DNA of 64,000 nt from Brevundimonas sp. (GTDB lineage Bacteria > Pseudomonadota > Alphaproteobacteria > Caulobacterales > Caulobacteraceae). Positions 35,580 through 44,285 of this stretch are shown here, piece by piece. Made by a program: the position numbers and the translations under genes. The notes under the pieces are model-generated. The model worked only from the letters and a program-made list of their open reading frames with translations, was not told where the DNA came from and did no database searches. The DNA is taken from NCBI RefSeq assembly GCF_029945885.1, contig NZ_JAQSDK010000002.1:248001-312000 (forward strand), written 5' to 3'. How positions within the stretch are numbered: the first letter of the stretch is position 1; each line of letters starts with the position of its first letter.

Positions 35580-37895
35580 TCAACGTCGCTTGCCCTTGCG
35601 TACGCCCTTCAGACCGCCGGACGGCGGCTTGGGACCGCCGGGACGCTTGCTGCCGCGCTTGGGCGGACCGTTGCCCCCGGGGCCGCGATCGCGGGCCCGC
35701 ACGCCATAGCGCGGTGCCGGGGCATCGGGGTCGCGCGCGGCCGGATCGCTGAGCATCTCGAACAGCAGGCCGCCGGTGATCGGCGTGGCTTCGCGCAGCC
35801 TGACCTCGACCTGCCGGCCCAGGGTCCAGCGCTGGCCGCTGCGTTCGCCGACCAGGGCGTGGGCGCGGTCGTCGTGGTGGAAATACTCATTGCCCAGCGA
35901 CGAGACCGGGCACAGGCCGTCGGCCCCGGTCTCGTCCAGCCGCACGAACAGGCCGAAACGGGTGACGCCGGTGATTCGGCCGGGGAAGGTGGCACCGACG
36001 CGGTCCTCGAGGAAGGCGGCGATATAGCGGTCCATGGCGTCGCGCTCGGCGGCCATCGAGCGACGCTCGGTCGTGGTCACCTGTTCGGCGATGGCGGGCA
36101 GTTCGGCCACCTCGCGGTCGGTCAGCCCGTCCTTGCCCAGTCCCAGGGCGCGGATCAGGCCCCGGTGCACGATCAGGTCGGAATAGCGCCGGATCGGCGA
36201 GGTGAAATGGGCGTAGCGATCAAGGTTCAGGCCGAAATGGCCGATATTGTCGGGGCTGTAGATGGCCTGCATCTGGCTGCGCAGCACCACCTCGTTGACC
36301 ACCTCGGCGTGCGGCGTGTCGCGGGTCTCGTCCAGCAGCTTGTTCAGCCGTTTGGTGGTCGGGGCCTCGCCCTTGTTCCACGGCTTGCCGATGGTCTGCA
36401 GGAAGTCGGCCAGGTTGAAGGTCTTCTCCTGGCTGGGCGTGTCGTGGATGCGGTAGATCAGCGGTGTCCGCTTCTGCTCCAGCGTCTCGGCGGCGCAGAC
36501 ATTGGCCTGGATCATCATCTCCTCGATCAGCCGATGGGCCTCCAGTGATTTGCGCGGCTCGATGGCGGCGATGTTGCCGTCCGGGGCCATGATGATGCGC
36601 CGCTCCGGGCTCTGGATCGCCAGCGGGCTGCGCTTAAGCCGGCCCTTGAGCATGGTGTGATAGGCGTTCCACAGCGGATACAGGATCGCGTCCATGATCG
36701 GGCCGGTGGCGTCGCCGGGATGGCCGTCAATGGCCTCCTGCGCCTGTTCGTAGGACAATTTGGCGTGGGACCGCATCAGGCCGCGCACGAAGCGGTGGCC
36801 GGTCTTGCGGCCGTCCTTGTCGAAGGTCATCCGCACGGCCAGGCAGGCGCGGTTCTCGCCCTCCTTGAGGGAGCACAGGCCGTTGGACAGGGTCTCGGGC
36901 AGCATCGGCTCGACCCGGTCGGGGAAATAGGTCGAATTGCCCTTGGCCCGGGCCTCGCGGTCCAGCGAGGTGTCGGGCCGCACATAGGCGGCGACGTCGG
37001 CGATGGCGACCCAGACGATCCAGCCGCCGGGATTCTTCGCGTCCTCATCCTTATGCGCATAGACCGCGTCATCGTGGTCCCGGGCGTCGGCCGGGTCGAT
37101 GGTGATGAACGGGATCTCGCGCAGGTCCTCGCGCCCCTTGAGGGTCGGCAGGGCCTGATCGAGAGCCTCCTGTTCCACCGCGTCGGAGAAACCGGTCGGC
37201 ACGCCGTGGGCGTGGATGGCGATCAGGGAGGCGGCCCGGGGGTCGTCCTCGCGGCCGATGGTCTCCAGGATCTTGCCGCGCTTGGGTCCGTAGCGTTGCT
37301 CGCCCTTTTCGATCGAGGCCAACACCAGGTCGCCGTCACGCAGGTCGGCGGCCTGCAGCGGCGGGATGACCAGCACGTCCTTGGAACGGCGGTCCACCGG
37401 CTCGACCCGGGTTTCCTTGTTGGATTTGCGGATCACGCCGAGGACGCGGTTGGTGCCGGCGTCCAGCGCCTTGATCAGCCGGGCTTCCCAGCCGTCCTCA
37501 CCCTTGACAAATTTGACCAGCAGCCGGTCACCCATGCCCGGTGCGGGGGCGGTTCGGGGGCCGCTCTCGGGCACCAGCACGGCGCGCGGCGCGTCGGGTG
37601 AGGCGTCGACCAGGCGGACATACATGTCGCCGTCCACGTCACGTTCGACCACATCGGCGACGCCGACGGGCGGCAGGTCACCGGCAGGCGAGAAGGTCTT
37701 GCGACCGCGCTTGCCCAGCAGGCCGTCGGCCTCGAGCTCGCGGATCATCTCGCGCAGGCGGCGGCGATCCTCGCCCTTCAGGCCGAAATGGCGGGCGATA
37801 TCGGTTTTTTCGGCTCCACCGGCTTCCGTCAGGAAGGCGAGGAGGGTGGCTTTGTCGGGGAGGCCCGATGCGGGCCTGCGGGGTGTTTGTGTCAT
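35580..37895 (-). CDS. rnr: Ribonuclease R
   Basis: A 771-residue exoribonuclease from ATG 37895. The N-terminal winged-helix region (KTDIARHFGLKGEDRRRLRE) and cold-shock domains precede the RNB domain, whose catalytic centre is ITIDPADARDHDDAVY with several metal-binding Asp residues. A C-terminal S1 domain (FPGRITGVTRFGLFVRLDE) and a basic tail (KGVRKGKRR) complete it. RNase R degrades structured RNA 3' to 5'. Length and order are standard. The gene diverges from cbs. Confidence 0.95.
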   Translation of the reverse strand: MTQTPRRPASGLPDKATLLAFLTEAGGAEKTDIARHFGLKGEDRRRLREMIRELEADGLLGKRGRKTFSPAGDLPPVGVADVVERDVDGDMYVRLVDASPDAPRAVLVPESGPRTAPAPGMGDRLLVKFVKGEDGWEARLIKALDAGTNRVLGVIRKSNKETRVEPVDRRSKDVLVIPPLQAADLRDGDLVLASIEKGEQRYGPKRGKILETIGREDDPRAASLIAIHAHGVPTGFSDAVEQEALDQALPTLKGREDLREIPFITIDPADARDHDDAVYAHKDEDAKNPGGWIVWVAIADVAAYVRPDTSLDREARAKGNSTYFPDRVEPMLPETLSNGLCSLKEGENRACLAVRMTFDKDGRKTGHRFVRGLMRSHAKLSYEQAQEAIDGHPGDATGPIMDAILYPLWNAYHTMLKGRLKRSPLAIQSPERRIIMAPDGNIAAIEPRKSLEAHRLIEEMMIQANVCAAETLEQKRTPLIYRIHDTPSQEKTFNLADFLQTIGKPWNKGEAPTTKRLNKLLDETRDTPHAEVVNEVVLRSQMQAIYSPDNIGHFGLNLDRYAHFTSPIRRYSDLIVHRGLIRALGLGKDGLTDREVAELPAIAEQVTTTERRSMAAERDAMDRYIAAFLEDRVGATFPGRITGVTRFGLFVRLDETGADGLCPVSSLGNEYFHHDDRAHALVGERSGQRWTLGRQVEVRLREATPITGGLLFEMLSDPAARDPDAPAPRYGVRARDRGPGGNGPPKRGSKRPGGPKPPSGGLKGVRKGKRR

Positions 37896-38002
37896 TATGT
37901 ACCTATGTAGTGTGCTTCGCCCCAAAGGGCTAAATCTTGCGTGGGTTGACCTTGTCGGGTCTGACGATCAGCTTCCGCCGCGAACGCTCACGGAGTCGAT
38001 GA

Positions 38003-39406
38003 ATGTCCCTGTCCGCCAAACCTGTCCTCAGCGCCCCGGCCGGATCCCTGCTGGACCTGATCGGGCTGACGCCGATGGTGGAGGTCAAAAATATCGACAC
38101 GGGTCCGTGCCGGCTGTTCCTGAAGCTGGAGGCCCAGAACCCGGGCGGATCGATCAAGGACCGGATCGCCCTGTCGATGATCGCCGCGGCGGAGAAGGAA
38201 GGCTTCCTCAAGCCCGGCGGCACTATCGTCGAGGCGACGGCGGGCAATACGGGCCTGGCCCTGACCCTGGTTGGTCAGGCCAAGGGATATAAGGTGCTGC
38301 TGGTCATCCCGGACAAGATGTCCAAGGAAAAGATCCAGCATTTGCGGGCCATGGGGGCGGATGTTCGCCTGACGCGATCGGACGTGCCGCACGGTCATCC
38401 CGAATATTACACCGACATGGCCGAGCGTCTGGCCCAGCAGCTGCCGGGGGCCTTCTACGTCAACCAGTTTGCCAATGACGCCAATACCGCCGCCCATTTC
38501 CGGACCACCGGTCCCGAGATCTGGGACCAGATGGACCATGACGTCGATGCCTTCGTCGCCGGCATCGGCTCGGGCGGGACAATCACCGGCATTGCCCAGT
38601 ATCTGAAGAGCGTCGGTTCGAACGCCGAGATCATCCTCGCCGACCCGACCGGTTCCGTGCTGGGCGGCATCGTCAACGACGGCGTGCCCGGTCCCGAGGG
38701 CAGCTATACGGTCGAGGGGATCGGCCAGAATTTCGTGCCTGACACCGCCGATATGAGCCTGATCGACAAGGCCTATTCGATCCCGGACGCCGAGGCGATC
38801 GCCACCGTCCGCGAGCTGTTGCTGAAGGAAGGCATCCTGGCCGGCTCGTCCTCGGGCACGCTGATCGCCACTGCCCTGCGCTGGTGTCGCGAACAGGCCG
38901 AGCCGAAGCGCTGCGTCACCTTCGTCTGCGATACCGGGGCCAAATATCTGTCCAAGGTCTACAATGACGCCTGGCTGGCCGATCAGGGCCTCGGTGAGCA
39001 GGACATCCAGGGCAATCTGTCTGACCTGATCCATCGCAAATATGCCCGGGGCGATGTGGTCGTGGCCGGTCCCGACGACACCCTGGACACAGTGTTCAAA
39101 CGCATGCGCGGGGCCGATGTCTCGCAGCTGCCGATCATCCAGGACGGCCGGCTGGTCGGGATCGTCGACGAGAGCGACATCATCCATGTGATGAACACCG
39201 ACGAGATCACCCGCCAGGAACGCTTCAAAAAGCCGGTCGGCACGGTCATGACCCGGGATCTGGACACGGTTCAGGTGACCGAGCCGCTGGACGCCCTGAT
39301 CCCCGTGTTCGACCGCGACCGCGTGGCCCTGGTGCTGGATGGCGAGAATTTCGTCGGCCTCATCACCCGCACCGACCTTATCAACCACCTCAGCCTGAAC
39401 CGGTAA
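38003..39406 (+). CDS. cbs: Cystathionine beta-synthase
   Basis: A 467-residue PLP enzyme with C-terminal CBS domains. The PLP lysine is in NPGGSIKDRIAL, the substrate loop is EATAGNTGLAL, and the PLP phosphate site is GIGSGGTITG. After about residue 340, two CBS motifs follow (VSQLPIIQDGRLVGIVDESD and VALVLDGENFVGLITRTD). It condenses serine and homocysteine to cystathionine in reverse transsulfuration. The gene is 4 bases from a gamma-lyase-like gene, which supports this function over cysteine synthase. Confidence 0.92.
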   Translation: MSLSAKPVLSAPAGSLLDLIGLTPMVEVKNIDTGPCRLFLKLEAQNPGGSIKDRIALSMIAAAEKEGFLKPGGTIVEATAGNTGLALTLVGQAKGYKVLLVIPDKMSKEKIQHLRAMGADVRLTRSDVPHGHPEYYTDMAERLAQQLPGAFYVNQFANDANTAAHFRTTGPEIWDQMDHDVDAFVAGIGSGGTITGIAQYLKSVGSNAEIILADPTGSVLGGIVNDGVPGPEGSYTVEGIGQNFVPDTADMSLIDKAYSIPDAEAIATVRELLLKEGILAGSSSGTLIATALRWCREQAEPKRCVTFVCDTGAKYLSKVYNDAWLADQGLGEQDIQGNLSDLIHRKYARGDVVVAGPDDTLDTVFKRMRGADVSQLPIIQDGRLVGIVDESDIIHVMNTDEITRQERFKKPVGTVMTRDLDTVQVTEPLDALIPVFDRDRVALVLDGENFVGLITRTDLINHLSLNR

Positions 39407-39410
39407 GCGC

Positions 39411-40571
39411 ATGGCCATGATCAAGAACCATCAGGGTTTTTCGACGCGGGCCATTCATGCCGGCCAGCGTCCCGACCCGACGACGGGGGCGGTGATGACG
39501 CCGATCTACGCGACCTCGACCTATGCCCAGGAAAGCCCGGGCGTGAACAAGGGCTATGAATATGCCCGCGGCAAGAACCCGACGCGCGAGGCGTTCGAGG
39601 CCTGTATCGCCGACCTCGAGGGCGGGGTTCAGGGCTTCGGTTTTGCCTCGGGCATGGCCGCGACCTCGACGGCGCTGGAACTGCTCGATGCCGGATCGCA
39701 CGTCGTGACCGGCGATGACCTGTATGGCGGCTCCTGGCGGCTGTTCGAGCGGGTGCGCCGTCGCTCGATGGGTCTGGACTTCGCCTATGTTGATCTCAGC
39801 GACATCGCCGCCGTCGAGGCCGCGATCACGCCGAAGACGAAGATGCTGTGGGTCGAGACCCCGACCAATCCGATGATGAAGATCGCTGACATCGCCGCCC
39901 TGTCAAAGGTCGCGAAAGCCCATGGTCTTCTCCTGGTTGTCGATAACACCTTCGCCACGCCCTGGTGCCAGCAGCCGCTCAGCCTCGGGGCCGATGTCGT
40001 CATGCATTCGGCGACCAAATATCTGAACGGTCACTCCGACATTATCGGCGGCGTGCTGGTCGCCGGGAATCCCGAGGTCGCGGCCGAGATCAAATTCCTG
40101 CAGAATTCGGTCGGCGGCGTGATGGGGCCGTTCGATGCCTTCCTCGCAAACCGGGGACTGAAGACCCTCGGTCTGCGCATGAAGGCCCATTGCGAGAACG
40201 CCCTGATCATCGCCCGCTGGCTGGAAGAGCGTAAGGGCGTGGCCCGGGTCATCTATCCCGGCCTGATCAGCCACCCGCAGCATGACCTGGCCAGCCGCCA
40301 GATGCGCGGCTATGGCGGCATGGTCTCGGTGGTCATCGACGGCGATCTGGCGCGCACGCGTCAGGTGCTGGAGCGGGTCGCGGTCTTCACCCTGGCCGAG
40401 TCGCTGGGCGGGGTTGAAAGCCTGGTCAACCACCCGGCCATCATGACCCATGCCTCGGTGCCCAAGGCTCTGCGGGACGCTGGCGGCGTAACCGAAAACC
40501 TGATCCGCCTGTCGGTCGGTGTCGAGGACGTTGAAGACCTGATCGCTGACCTGGACCAGGCCCTGGCCTAG
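39411..40571 (+). CDS. Cystathionine gamma-lyase / gamma-synthase family PLP enzyme
   Basis: A 386-residue Cys/Met-metabolism PLP enzyme. The motif STRAIHAGQRPDPTTGAVMT, the PLP lysine in SATKYLNGHSDIIGG and SLGGVESLVNHPAIMTHA are typical. Family members include gamma-lyase, gamma-synthase and methionine gamma-lyase, which cannot be separated by eye. The cbs gene immediately before it favours gamma-lyase, making cysteine from cystathionine. A Met two codons later (39417) is an alternative start. Confidence 0.88.
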   Translation: MAMIKNHQGFSTRAIHAGQRPDPTTGAVMTPIYATSTYAQESPGVNKGYEYARGKNPTREAFEACIADLEGGVQGFGFASGMAATSTALELLDAGSHVVTGDDLYGGSWRLFERVRRRSMGLDFAYVDLSDIAAVEAAITPKTKMLWVETPTNPMMKIADIAALSKVAKAHGLLLVVDNTFATPWCQQPLSLGADVVMHSATKYLNGHSDIIGGVLVAGNPEVAAEIKFLQNSVGGVMGPFDAFLANRGLKTLGLRMKAHCENALIIARWLEERKGVARVIYPGLISHPQHDLASRQMRGYGGMVSVVIDGDLARTRQVLERVAVFTLAESLGGVESLVNHPAIMTHASVPKALRDAGGVTENLIRLSVGVEDVEDLIADLDQALA

Positions 40572-40767
40572 CAGACAGGAACGGGGAGGGGCCGCGCGCG
40601 TCGGCCGGTCCGCGGGCGGGCGCGCCGGGCCCGGGACGCCTGATCCTGACGACTGAAACCGGCGCGCGGTCAGCGCCGGATCGTGCTCACGCTGGATGAA
40701 AGGGTGTTCGGACCGGGCGGCGGGGCGGATGGCCCACGCCGTCTACCGGTGCTGTCTAAGGAGGGGG

Positions 40768-40798
40768 AGGACCTGATCGCGGTTCGGGATCAGGTCCT
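40768..40798. repeat. Inverted repeat between convergent genes
   Basis: AGGACCTGATC and GATCAGGTCCT form a perfect 11-bp stem around GCGGTTCGG. No T-run follows on either strand, so it is a possible Rho-independent terminator of reduced quality or an mRNA-end hairpin. It lies 6 bases from the end of the minus-strand gene at 40805. Confidence 0.65.
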
Positions 40799-40804
40799 GA
40801 ATCC

Positions 40805-41116
40805 TCAGCTCGCGGTCGTTTCAGCGTCCGCGGCAATCTTCTTCTTGGCCGGGGCGCGCTTCTTGGGCGCAGCCTTGACCACGGGCTCGGCACCATCGAC
40901 GGCGGCGACAACCTTCTTCTTGGCGGGGGCGCGCTTCTTGGCGGGCGGCTTGGCGGCGATACGGGCCGCGAATTCGGCTTCGATCATCGGCAGGATGTCA
41001 GTGGCGGAAGCGATCTGGCCTGCCGTGCCGCGGACCAGCAGACGTTCCGCATTGGCGCGGAGGGTCTTCAGGTCGGCGTCGGGCATCGCCGGTATCATCT
41101 CGGACAGAGGCGTCAT
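40805..41116 (-). CDS. Hypothetical protein with histone-H1-like basic tail
   Basis: A 103-residue protein. The first 55 residues form a helical domain (MPDADLKTLRANAERLLVRG, ILPMIEAEFAARIA). The tail repeats KKRAPAKKK twice within an Ala/Pro/Lys-rich stretch, the pattern of bacterial histone-H1-like and other nucleic-acid-binding tails. DNA or RNA binding is inferred from charge only. It lies between the gamma-lyase gene and the cold-shock genes, in the same orientation as the latter. Confidence 0.7.
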   Translation of the reverse strand: MTPLSEMIPAMPDADLKTLRANAERLLVRGTAGQIASATDILPMIEAEFAARIAAKPPAKKRAPAKKKVVAAVDGAEPVVKAAPKKRAPAKKKIAADAETTAS

Positions 41117-41207
41117 CGGCGTACTCCATGGAAAAACAGCTTCAGGGCCGGCGCGTGAAGCACCGGCCCGTCAGCCCGGATGGCGGCCTGGGCCGCCGAT
41201 ACCTGAT

Positions 41208-41420
41208 CTACTCAGCAGCCTTGAGCTGCGTAGCCGATTCCTTGCCCGTCTTGCGGTCGCGCTCGACTTCGAAGGAGATCTTCTGGCCTTCGTCGAGGCT
41301 GTTCAGCTCGGAGACCTCGACAGCGGTGACGTGCACGAAAACGTCCTTGCCGCCGTCATCCGGCTGGATGAAGCCGTAGCCTTTAGTGGAATTGTACCAT
41401 TTTACAGTGCCGGTAGCCAT
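41208..41420 (-). CDS. Cold-shock protein, copy 1
   Basis: A 70-residue CspA-family protein. [20 protein letters not shown] has the RNP1 motif (KGYGFI) and [10 protein letters not shown] the RNP2 motif (VFVHV). It binds single-stranded nucleic acid and acts as an RNA chaperone. A strong ribosome site GGAGGTCC sits 7 bases from the ATG. It is paralogous to the protein at 41689 and shares its 5' leader sequence. It differs from that copy by Tyr instead of Phe before NSTKG and by other scattered residues. Confidence 0.95.
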   Translation of the reverse strand: MATGTVKWYNSTKGYGFIQPDDGGKDVFVHVTAVEVSELNSLDEGQKISFEVERDRKTGKESATQLKAAE

Positions 41421-41546
41421 TTTCAGGACCTCCGCTAGCGTTGACCGCAGGAAATAGCTCCTGTGCGGCCTGTCGGGTCTGAATGGGATCGGCTTTTTGA
41501 CCTCGGTGCGCGATGCAAAGGGCAGCAGCGTTACGCAGAGAGATCG
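41421..41546 (-). promoter_or_regulatory. Conserved 5' leader of cold-shock gene copy 1
   Basis: About 125 bases upstream of the ATG, with the segment CAGGAAATAGCTCCTG, GGCCTGTCGGGTCTGAATGG and GACCTCGGTGCG, recur at 41902-42030 in front of copy 2 with few changes. This is well beyond a ribosome site and suggests a functional untranslated region. Confidence 0.6.
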
Positions 41547-41688
41547 ACAGCTTCTATGTGGGCGCTGTCCGCATCAATAGCAAGGACGACCCGAATTCTT
41601 ATGGATGACGGTGCCTGGATCGGCGCGCGTCATCCGGACGCAAAAATGGCGGCTGCGTCCGTGACACAGCCGCCATTCATAGGTTTAT

Positions 41689-41901
41689 CTAGCCGACAGT
41701 CTTGAGTTGACCGGCCGATTCCTTGCCCGTGCGACGGTCGCTTTCGATCTCGTAGGAGATCTGCTGACCTTCGTTCAGGCCGTTCAGGCCAGCGGCCTCG
41801 ACGGCCGAGATGTGGACGAATACGTCCTTGCCACCGTCATCGGGTTGGACAAAGCCATAGCCCTTGGTGGAGTTGAACCATTTTACAGTGCCGGTAGCCA
41901 T
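41689..41901 (-). CDS. Cold-shock protein, copy 2
   Basis: A 70-residue CspA-family protein starting at ATG 41901 (the 163-residue ORF on the track runs through the leader). [20 protein letters not shown] (RNP1) and [17 protein letters not shown] (RNP2) are intact. It is about 85 percent similar by eye to copy 1, 270 bases away and in the same orientation, so the two arose by tandem duplication. The ribosome site GGAGGTCC is identical. Confidence 0.95.
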   Translation of the reverse strand: MATGTVKWFNSTKGYGFVQPDDGGKDVFVHISAVEAAGLNGLNEGQQISYEIESDRRTGKESAGQLKTVG

Positions 41902-42030
41902 TTTCAGGACCTCCGTTAGAATTGGCCGCAGGAAATAGCTCCTGATCGGCCTGTCGGGTCTGAATGGATCGGCTTTAGACCTCGGTGCGGATGCAAAGGG
42001 GTGCAAGAGCGTGACGCAGTGAGATCGACG
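41902..42030 (-). promoter_or_regulatory. Conserved 5' leader of cold-shock gene copy 2
   Basis: This stretch aligns with the leader of copy 1 (41421-41546), including GCAGGAAATAGCTCCTG and CCTGTCGGGTCTGAATGG. Small indels and substitutions occur between the two. It ends near the stop of the upstream gene at 42077. Confidence 0.6.
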
Positions 42031-42076
42031 TTTAGCCTTGTGACGCGCCTTTGGGTCGAATGCAAGGCTCTGGCTG

Positions 42077-42325
42077 TCAGTCCTCGTCGCCGTCCTCATC
42101 GTCGTCATCCGAGGGACCTGCGGCGGCGGTGTCCTCTTCGGAGGGCACATAGTGTTTCTGGCACAGCTTGCGCAGGGCACCGGTCAGGGAGGCCCCGTAC
42201 AGGTTCTCCTGCACGCGCTCGTGACCTTCGGCCTGCAGTTTCTGCTTGATGTCGCCGACGGTACGGCAGTCGCCACCCTCGGCCAGCTGATAGGCGCGTT
42301 CGATTGTCGTCGGTCTGAAGCTCAT
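42077..42325 (-). CDS. Hypothetical small protein with acidic tail
   Basis: An 82-residue protein from ATG 42325; the track's start at 42346 adds seven residues. The N-terminal part, [20 protein letters not shown] and [19 protein letters not shown], is conserved-looking, helical, and seen in a widespread alphaproteobacterial hypothetical family. The C-terminus is an Asp/Glu run ([11 protein letters not shown]). Function unknown. It is upstream of the cold-shock genes on the same strand. Confidence 0.7.
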   Translation of the reverse strand: MSFRPTTIERAYQLAEGGDCRTVGDIKQKLQAEGHERVQENLYGASLTGALRKLCQKHYVPSEEDTAAAGPSDDDDEDGDED

Positions 42326-42366
42326 GCCCCTAGGGTGGGGGCACAAGCTTCATTTGACCAGCACTA

Positions 42367-43059
42367 TCAGAAGGAGAAGGTGACCTCGCCCACGAGGGCC
42401 GACGCATATTGCGGCCCGGGGACGTTGGCGTCGGTGTCATAGTAGCGAAGGTCGAAGTCCAGATCGCGGGTGACTGCATAGGTCATGCCGGCGTTCCAGC
42501 CCGTGTAGTCGACGCTGTTTTCCTGTTCGCGGCGGCCGATGGCGGCGGTGCCCGACAGTTTGTTGGTGAAATCCCAGCCGACCCGGCCCTCGACCCAGGT
42601 CCAGGCCTTGGACGAGCCGGTGCTGTCGGGCGAATACTGCACCGTCAGACGGGCCTTGGCCGGACCGATCGAGCGCGAGATCTTGCCGGTGAACTCCCAG
42701 GAATCGGCGTCATAGCCGTCGATCGCGTCGACCTGCCATTTGTATTTGGCGTTCAGGTCGACGTCGAAGCCGGCGATCTCGGGGCGGATGCCGGCGTCGA
42801 CCGCGGCTTCCAGGTCTGATCCGCTGGAGCTGCGGATCGTCTGGAACGAGGGGCCGGCGTAGAAAAAGCCGCTGGCATTGGTCCAGCGGGCCTCGCCGAA
42901 GGCATAGGCATCGCCGTCAGACTTGGAGGCGTCCTTGGAGCGGTTGTCCGTTCCCGCGCCGACCGCGAAGGACCAGGAACCCGCGGCGGGGGCCTCCTGG
43001 GCATGGGCGACAGCGGGCAGGGCCAGGGCAGCGACGGCAGCGATCATCAGGGCACGCAT
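42367..43059 (-). CDS. TorF-type outer-membrane beta-barrel protein
   Basis: A 230-residue protein with signal peptide (ALPAVAHAQE). The mature chain alternates polar and hydrophobic residues in many short strands (ARWTNASGFFYAGPS, RVGWDFTNKLSGTAAIG, FDLRYYDTDANVPG) and ends in VGEVTFSF with a C-terminal aromatic, the usual sorting signal of outer-membrane barrels. Layout resembles the TorF family of putative porins. No substrate is known. Confidence 0.75.
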   Translation of the reverse strand: MRALMIAAVAALALPAVAHAQEAPAAGSWSFAVGAGTDNRSKDASKSDGDAYAFGEARWTNASGFFYAGPSFQTIRSSSGSDLEAAVDAGIRPEIAGFDVDLNAKYKWQVDAIDGYDADSWEFTGKISRSIGPAKARLTVQYSPDSTGSSKAWTWVEGRVGWDFTNKLSGTAAIGRREQENSVDYTGWNAGMTYAVTRDLDFDLRYYDTDANVPGPQYASALVGEVTFSF

Positions 43060-43091
43060 AATTATTCACCTCGTTGTCAACGAGGCGCCGT

Positions 43092-44018
43092 CTAACCCCA
43101 GTTCTTGACGAATTTATCACGGGCGGACGACATTTCGTCCGCCGTCCGACGAACAAGCTCTGCCGTCGGCATGATGTCATGCACCGCGGCCGAGCCCTGG
43201 CCCGCCGACCAGACGGTCTTCCAGGCCTTGGCCTCGTCGGCCATGTCCAGCTTGTGCTCGGGCAGGGATTTGGGGTCGATGCCGTTGGCGATCAGGGACG
43301 GCGTCAGGAAATTGGCCGGGATGCCGGACACGGCGGCCGTGTAGGTGATGTCGGACGCCCCGGCGTCGACGATCATCTGCTTGTACTCGGCCTGGGCCAT
43401 CGATTCGGTCGTCGAGATGAAGCGGGTGCCCATATAGGCGAAGTCGGCCCCCATCATCAGGGCGGCAGCGACGTCGGAGCCCGTCGACAGGCAGCCCGAC
43501 AGGATGATGGTGCCGTCGAAGAAGGACCGCACCTCGTTGACCAGGGCGAACGGATTGACCACGCCGGCATGGCCGCCGGCCCCGTTGGCGACGAGGATCA
43601 GGCCGTCCACGCCGGCCTGGGCCGCCTTGCGGGCGTGGCGGACATTGGCGATGTCGTGGAAGACCACCCCGCCATAGCCGTGCACCGCCTCGACCACGTC
43701 GCGCACCGCCCCGAGGGAGGTGATGATCAGCGGCACCTTCTCCTCGACCGAGACCATCATGTCGGCCATCAGCCGCGGATTGGTCGGGTGGACGATGTGG
43801 TTGACGCCGAAGGCCGCGGCGTCGGGGTTCAGCCGCCCCTTGATCTCCTGGACCCAGTCCCGATAGCCCTCGGTGGTGCGCTGGTTCAGCGACGGGAAGG
43901 TGCCGATGACCCCGGCGTTGCACGCCGCGACCACCAGGTCGGGCCCGGACACCAGGAACATCGGCGCGGCGATGACCGGCAGTTTCAGACCGGTTTGCAG
44001 TGATGCCGGAATAGCCAT
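43092..44018 (-). CDS. Nitronate monooxygenase (2-nitropropane dioxygenase family)
   Basis: A 308-residue FMN-dependent TIM-barrel enzyme from ATG 44018. LKLPVIAAPMFLVSGPDLV, ACNAGVIGTFPSLNQR, GVDGLILVANGAGGHAG and MGADFAYMGTRFISTTES are family motifs; the last two hold the flavin phosphate. It oxidises alkyl nitronates such as propionate 3-nitronate. Members with this motif set are usually called nitronate monooxygenase, but related enzymes act on other substrates. The gene is preceded by a 9-bp tandem repeat listed separately. Confidence 0.85.
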   Translation of the reverse strand: MAIPASLQTGLKLPVIAAPMFLVSGPDLVVAACNAGVIGTFPSLNQRTTEGYRDWVQEIKGRLNPDAAAFGVNHIVHPTNPRLMADMMVSVEEKVPLIITSLGAVRDVVEAVHGYGGVVFHDIANVRHARKAAQAGVDGLILVANGAGGHAGVVNPFALVNEVRSFFDGTIILSGCLSTGSDVAAALMMGADFAYMGTRFISTTESMAQAEYKQMIVDAGASDITYTAAVSGIPANFLTPSLIANGIDPKSLPEHKLDMADEAKAWKTVWSAGQGSAAVHDIMPTAELVRRTADEMSSARDKFVKNWG

Positions 44019-44086
44019 GATGTTTCCCCGTTTTGTTTCACAACGGATAGCGGGCTGTCGCGGCGGAAGGCAAATCCGAAAAACAC

Positions 44087-44118
44087 AGTCCACTGGGTCC
44101 ACTGGGTCCACTGAGTCC
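44087..44118 (-). repeat. 9-bp tandem repeat (AGTCCACTG family) upstream of the nitronate monooxygenase
   Basis: Three and a half 9-bp units, AGTCCACTG-GGTCCACTG-GGTCCACTG-AGTCC. On the minus strand this reads GGACYCAGT, the same unit as at 12745-12768, and in both places it stands upstream of the following gene in the same orientation. Confidence 0.7.
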
Positions 44119-44234
44119 GCTTCCCGTCGGTTCCATGAGGCGGATCATGGCACCGATACACGGCAAGCGCGGTCGCAGGGGCGGGGATAGGACCGGCTAT
44201 TTCCCCGGCGCGGGACGGCGGAATCGTCATGGAT

Positions 44235-44272
44235 TTACCCGGGTAATAATGCCGTGTATATGACCCGGGTAA
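44235..44272. promoter_or_regulatory. Twin TTACCCGGGTAA palindromes, probable operator
   Basis: TTACCCGGGTAA at 44235-44246 is a perfect 12-bp palindrome. TGACCCGGGTAA at 44261-44272 differs at one position. Centres are 26 bases apart and the second lies 14 bases before the GIY-YIG start codon, so a bound dimer would cover the promoter or ribosome site. Regulator unknown. Confidence 0.65.
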
Positions 44273-44285
44273 AATGGAGAGCGCC

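Noticed and set aside
34881-36548. 555-residue plus-strand ORF
   Set aside because: Antisense to DUF4424 and rnr genes; no known fold.
37896-38002. SAM-type riboswitch in front of cbs
   Set aside because: The 107-base gap lacks a recognisable SAM-II or SAH aptamer pattern by eye.
40683-41438. 251-residue plus-strand ORF
   Set aside because: It overlaps the basic-tail gene and cold-shock gene on the other strand, and its composition is that of an antisense frame.
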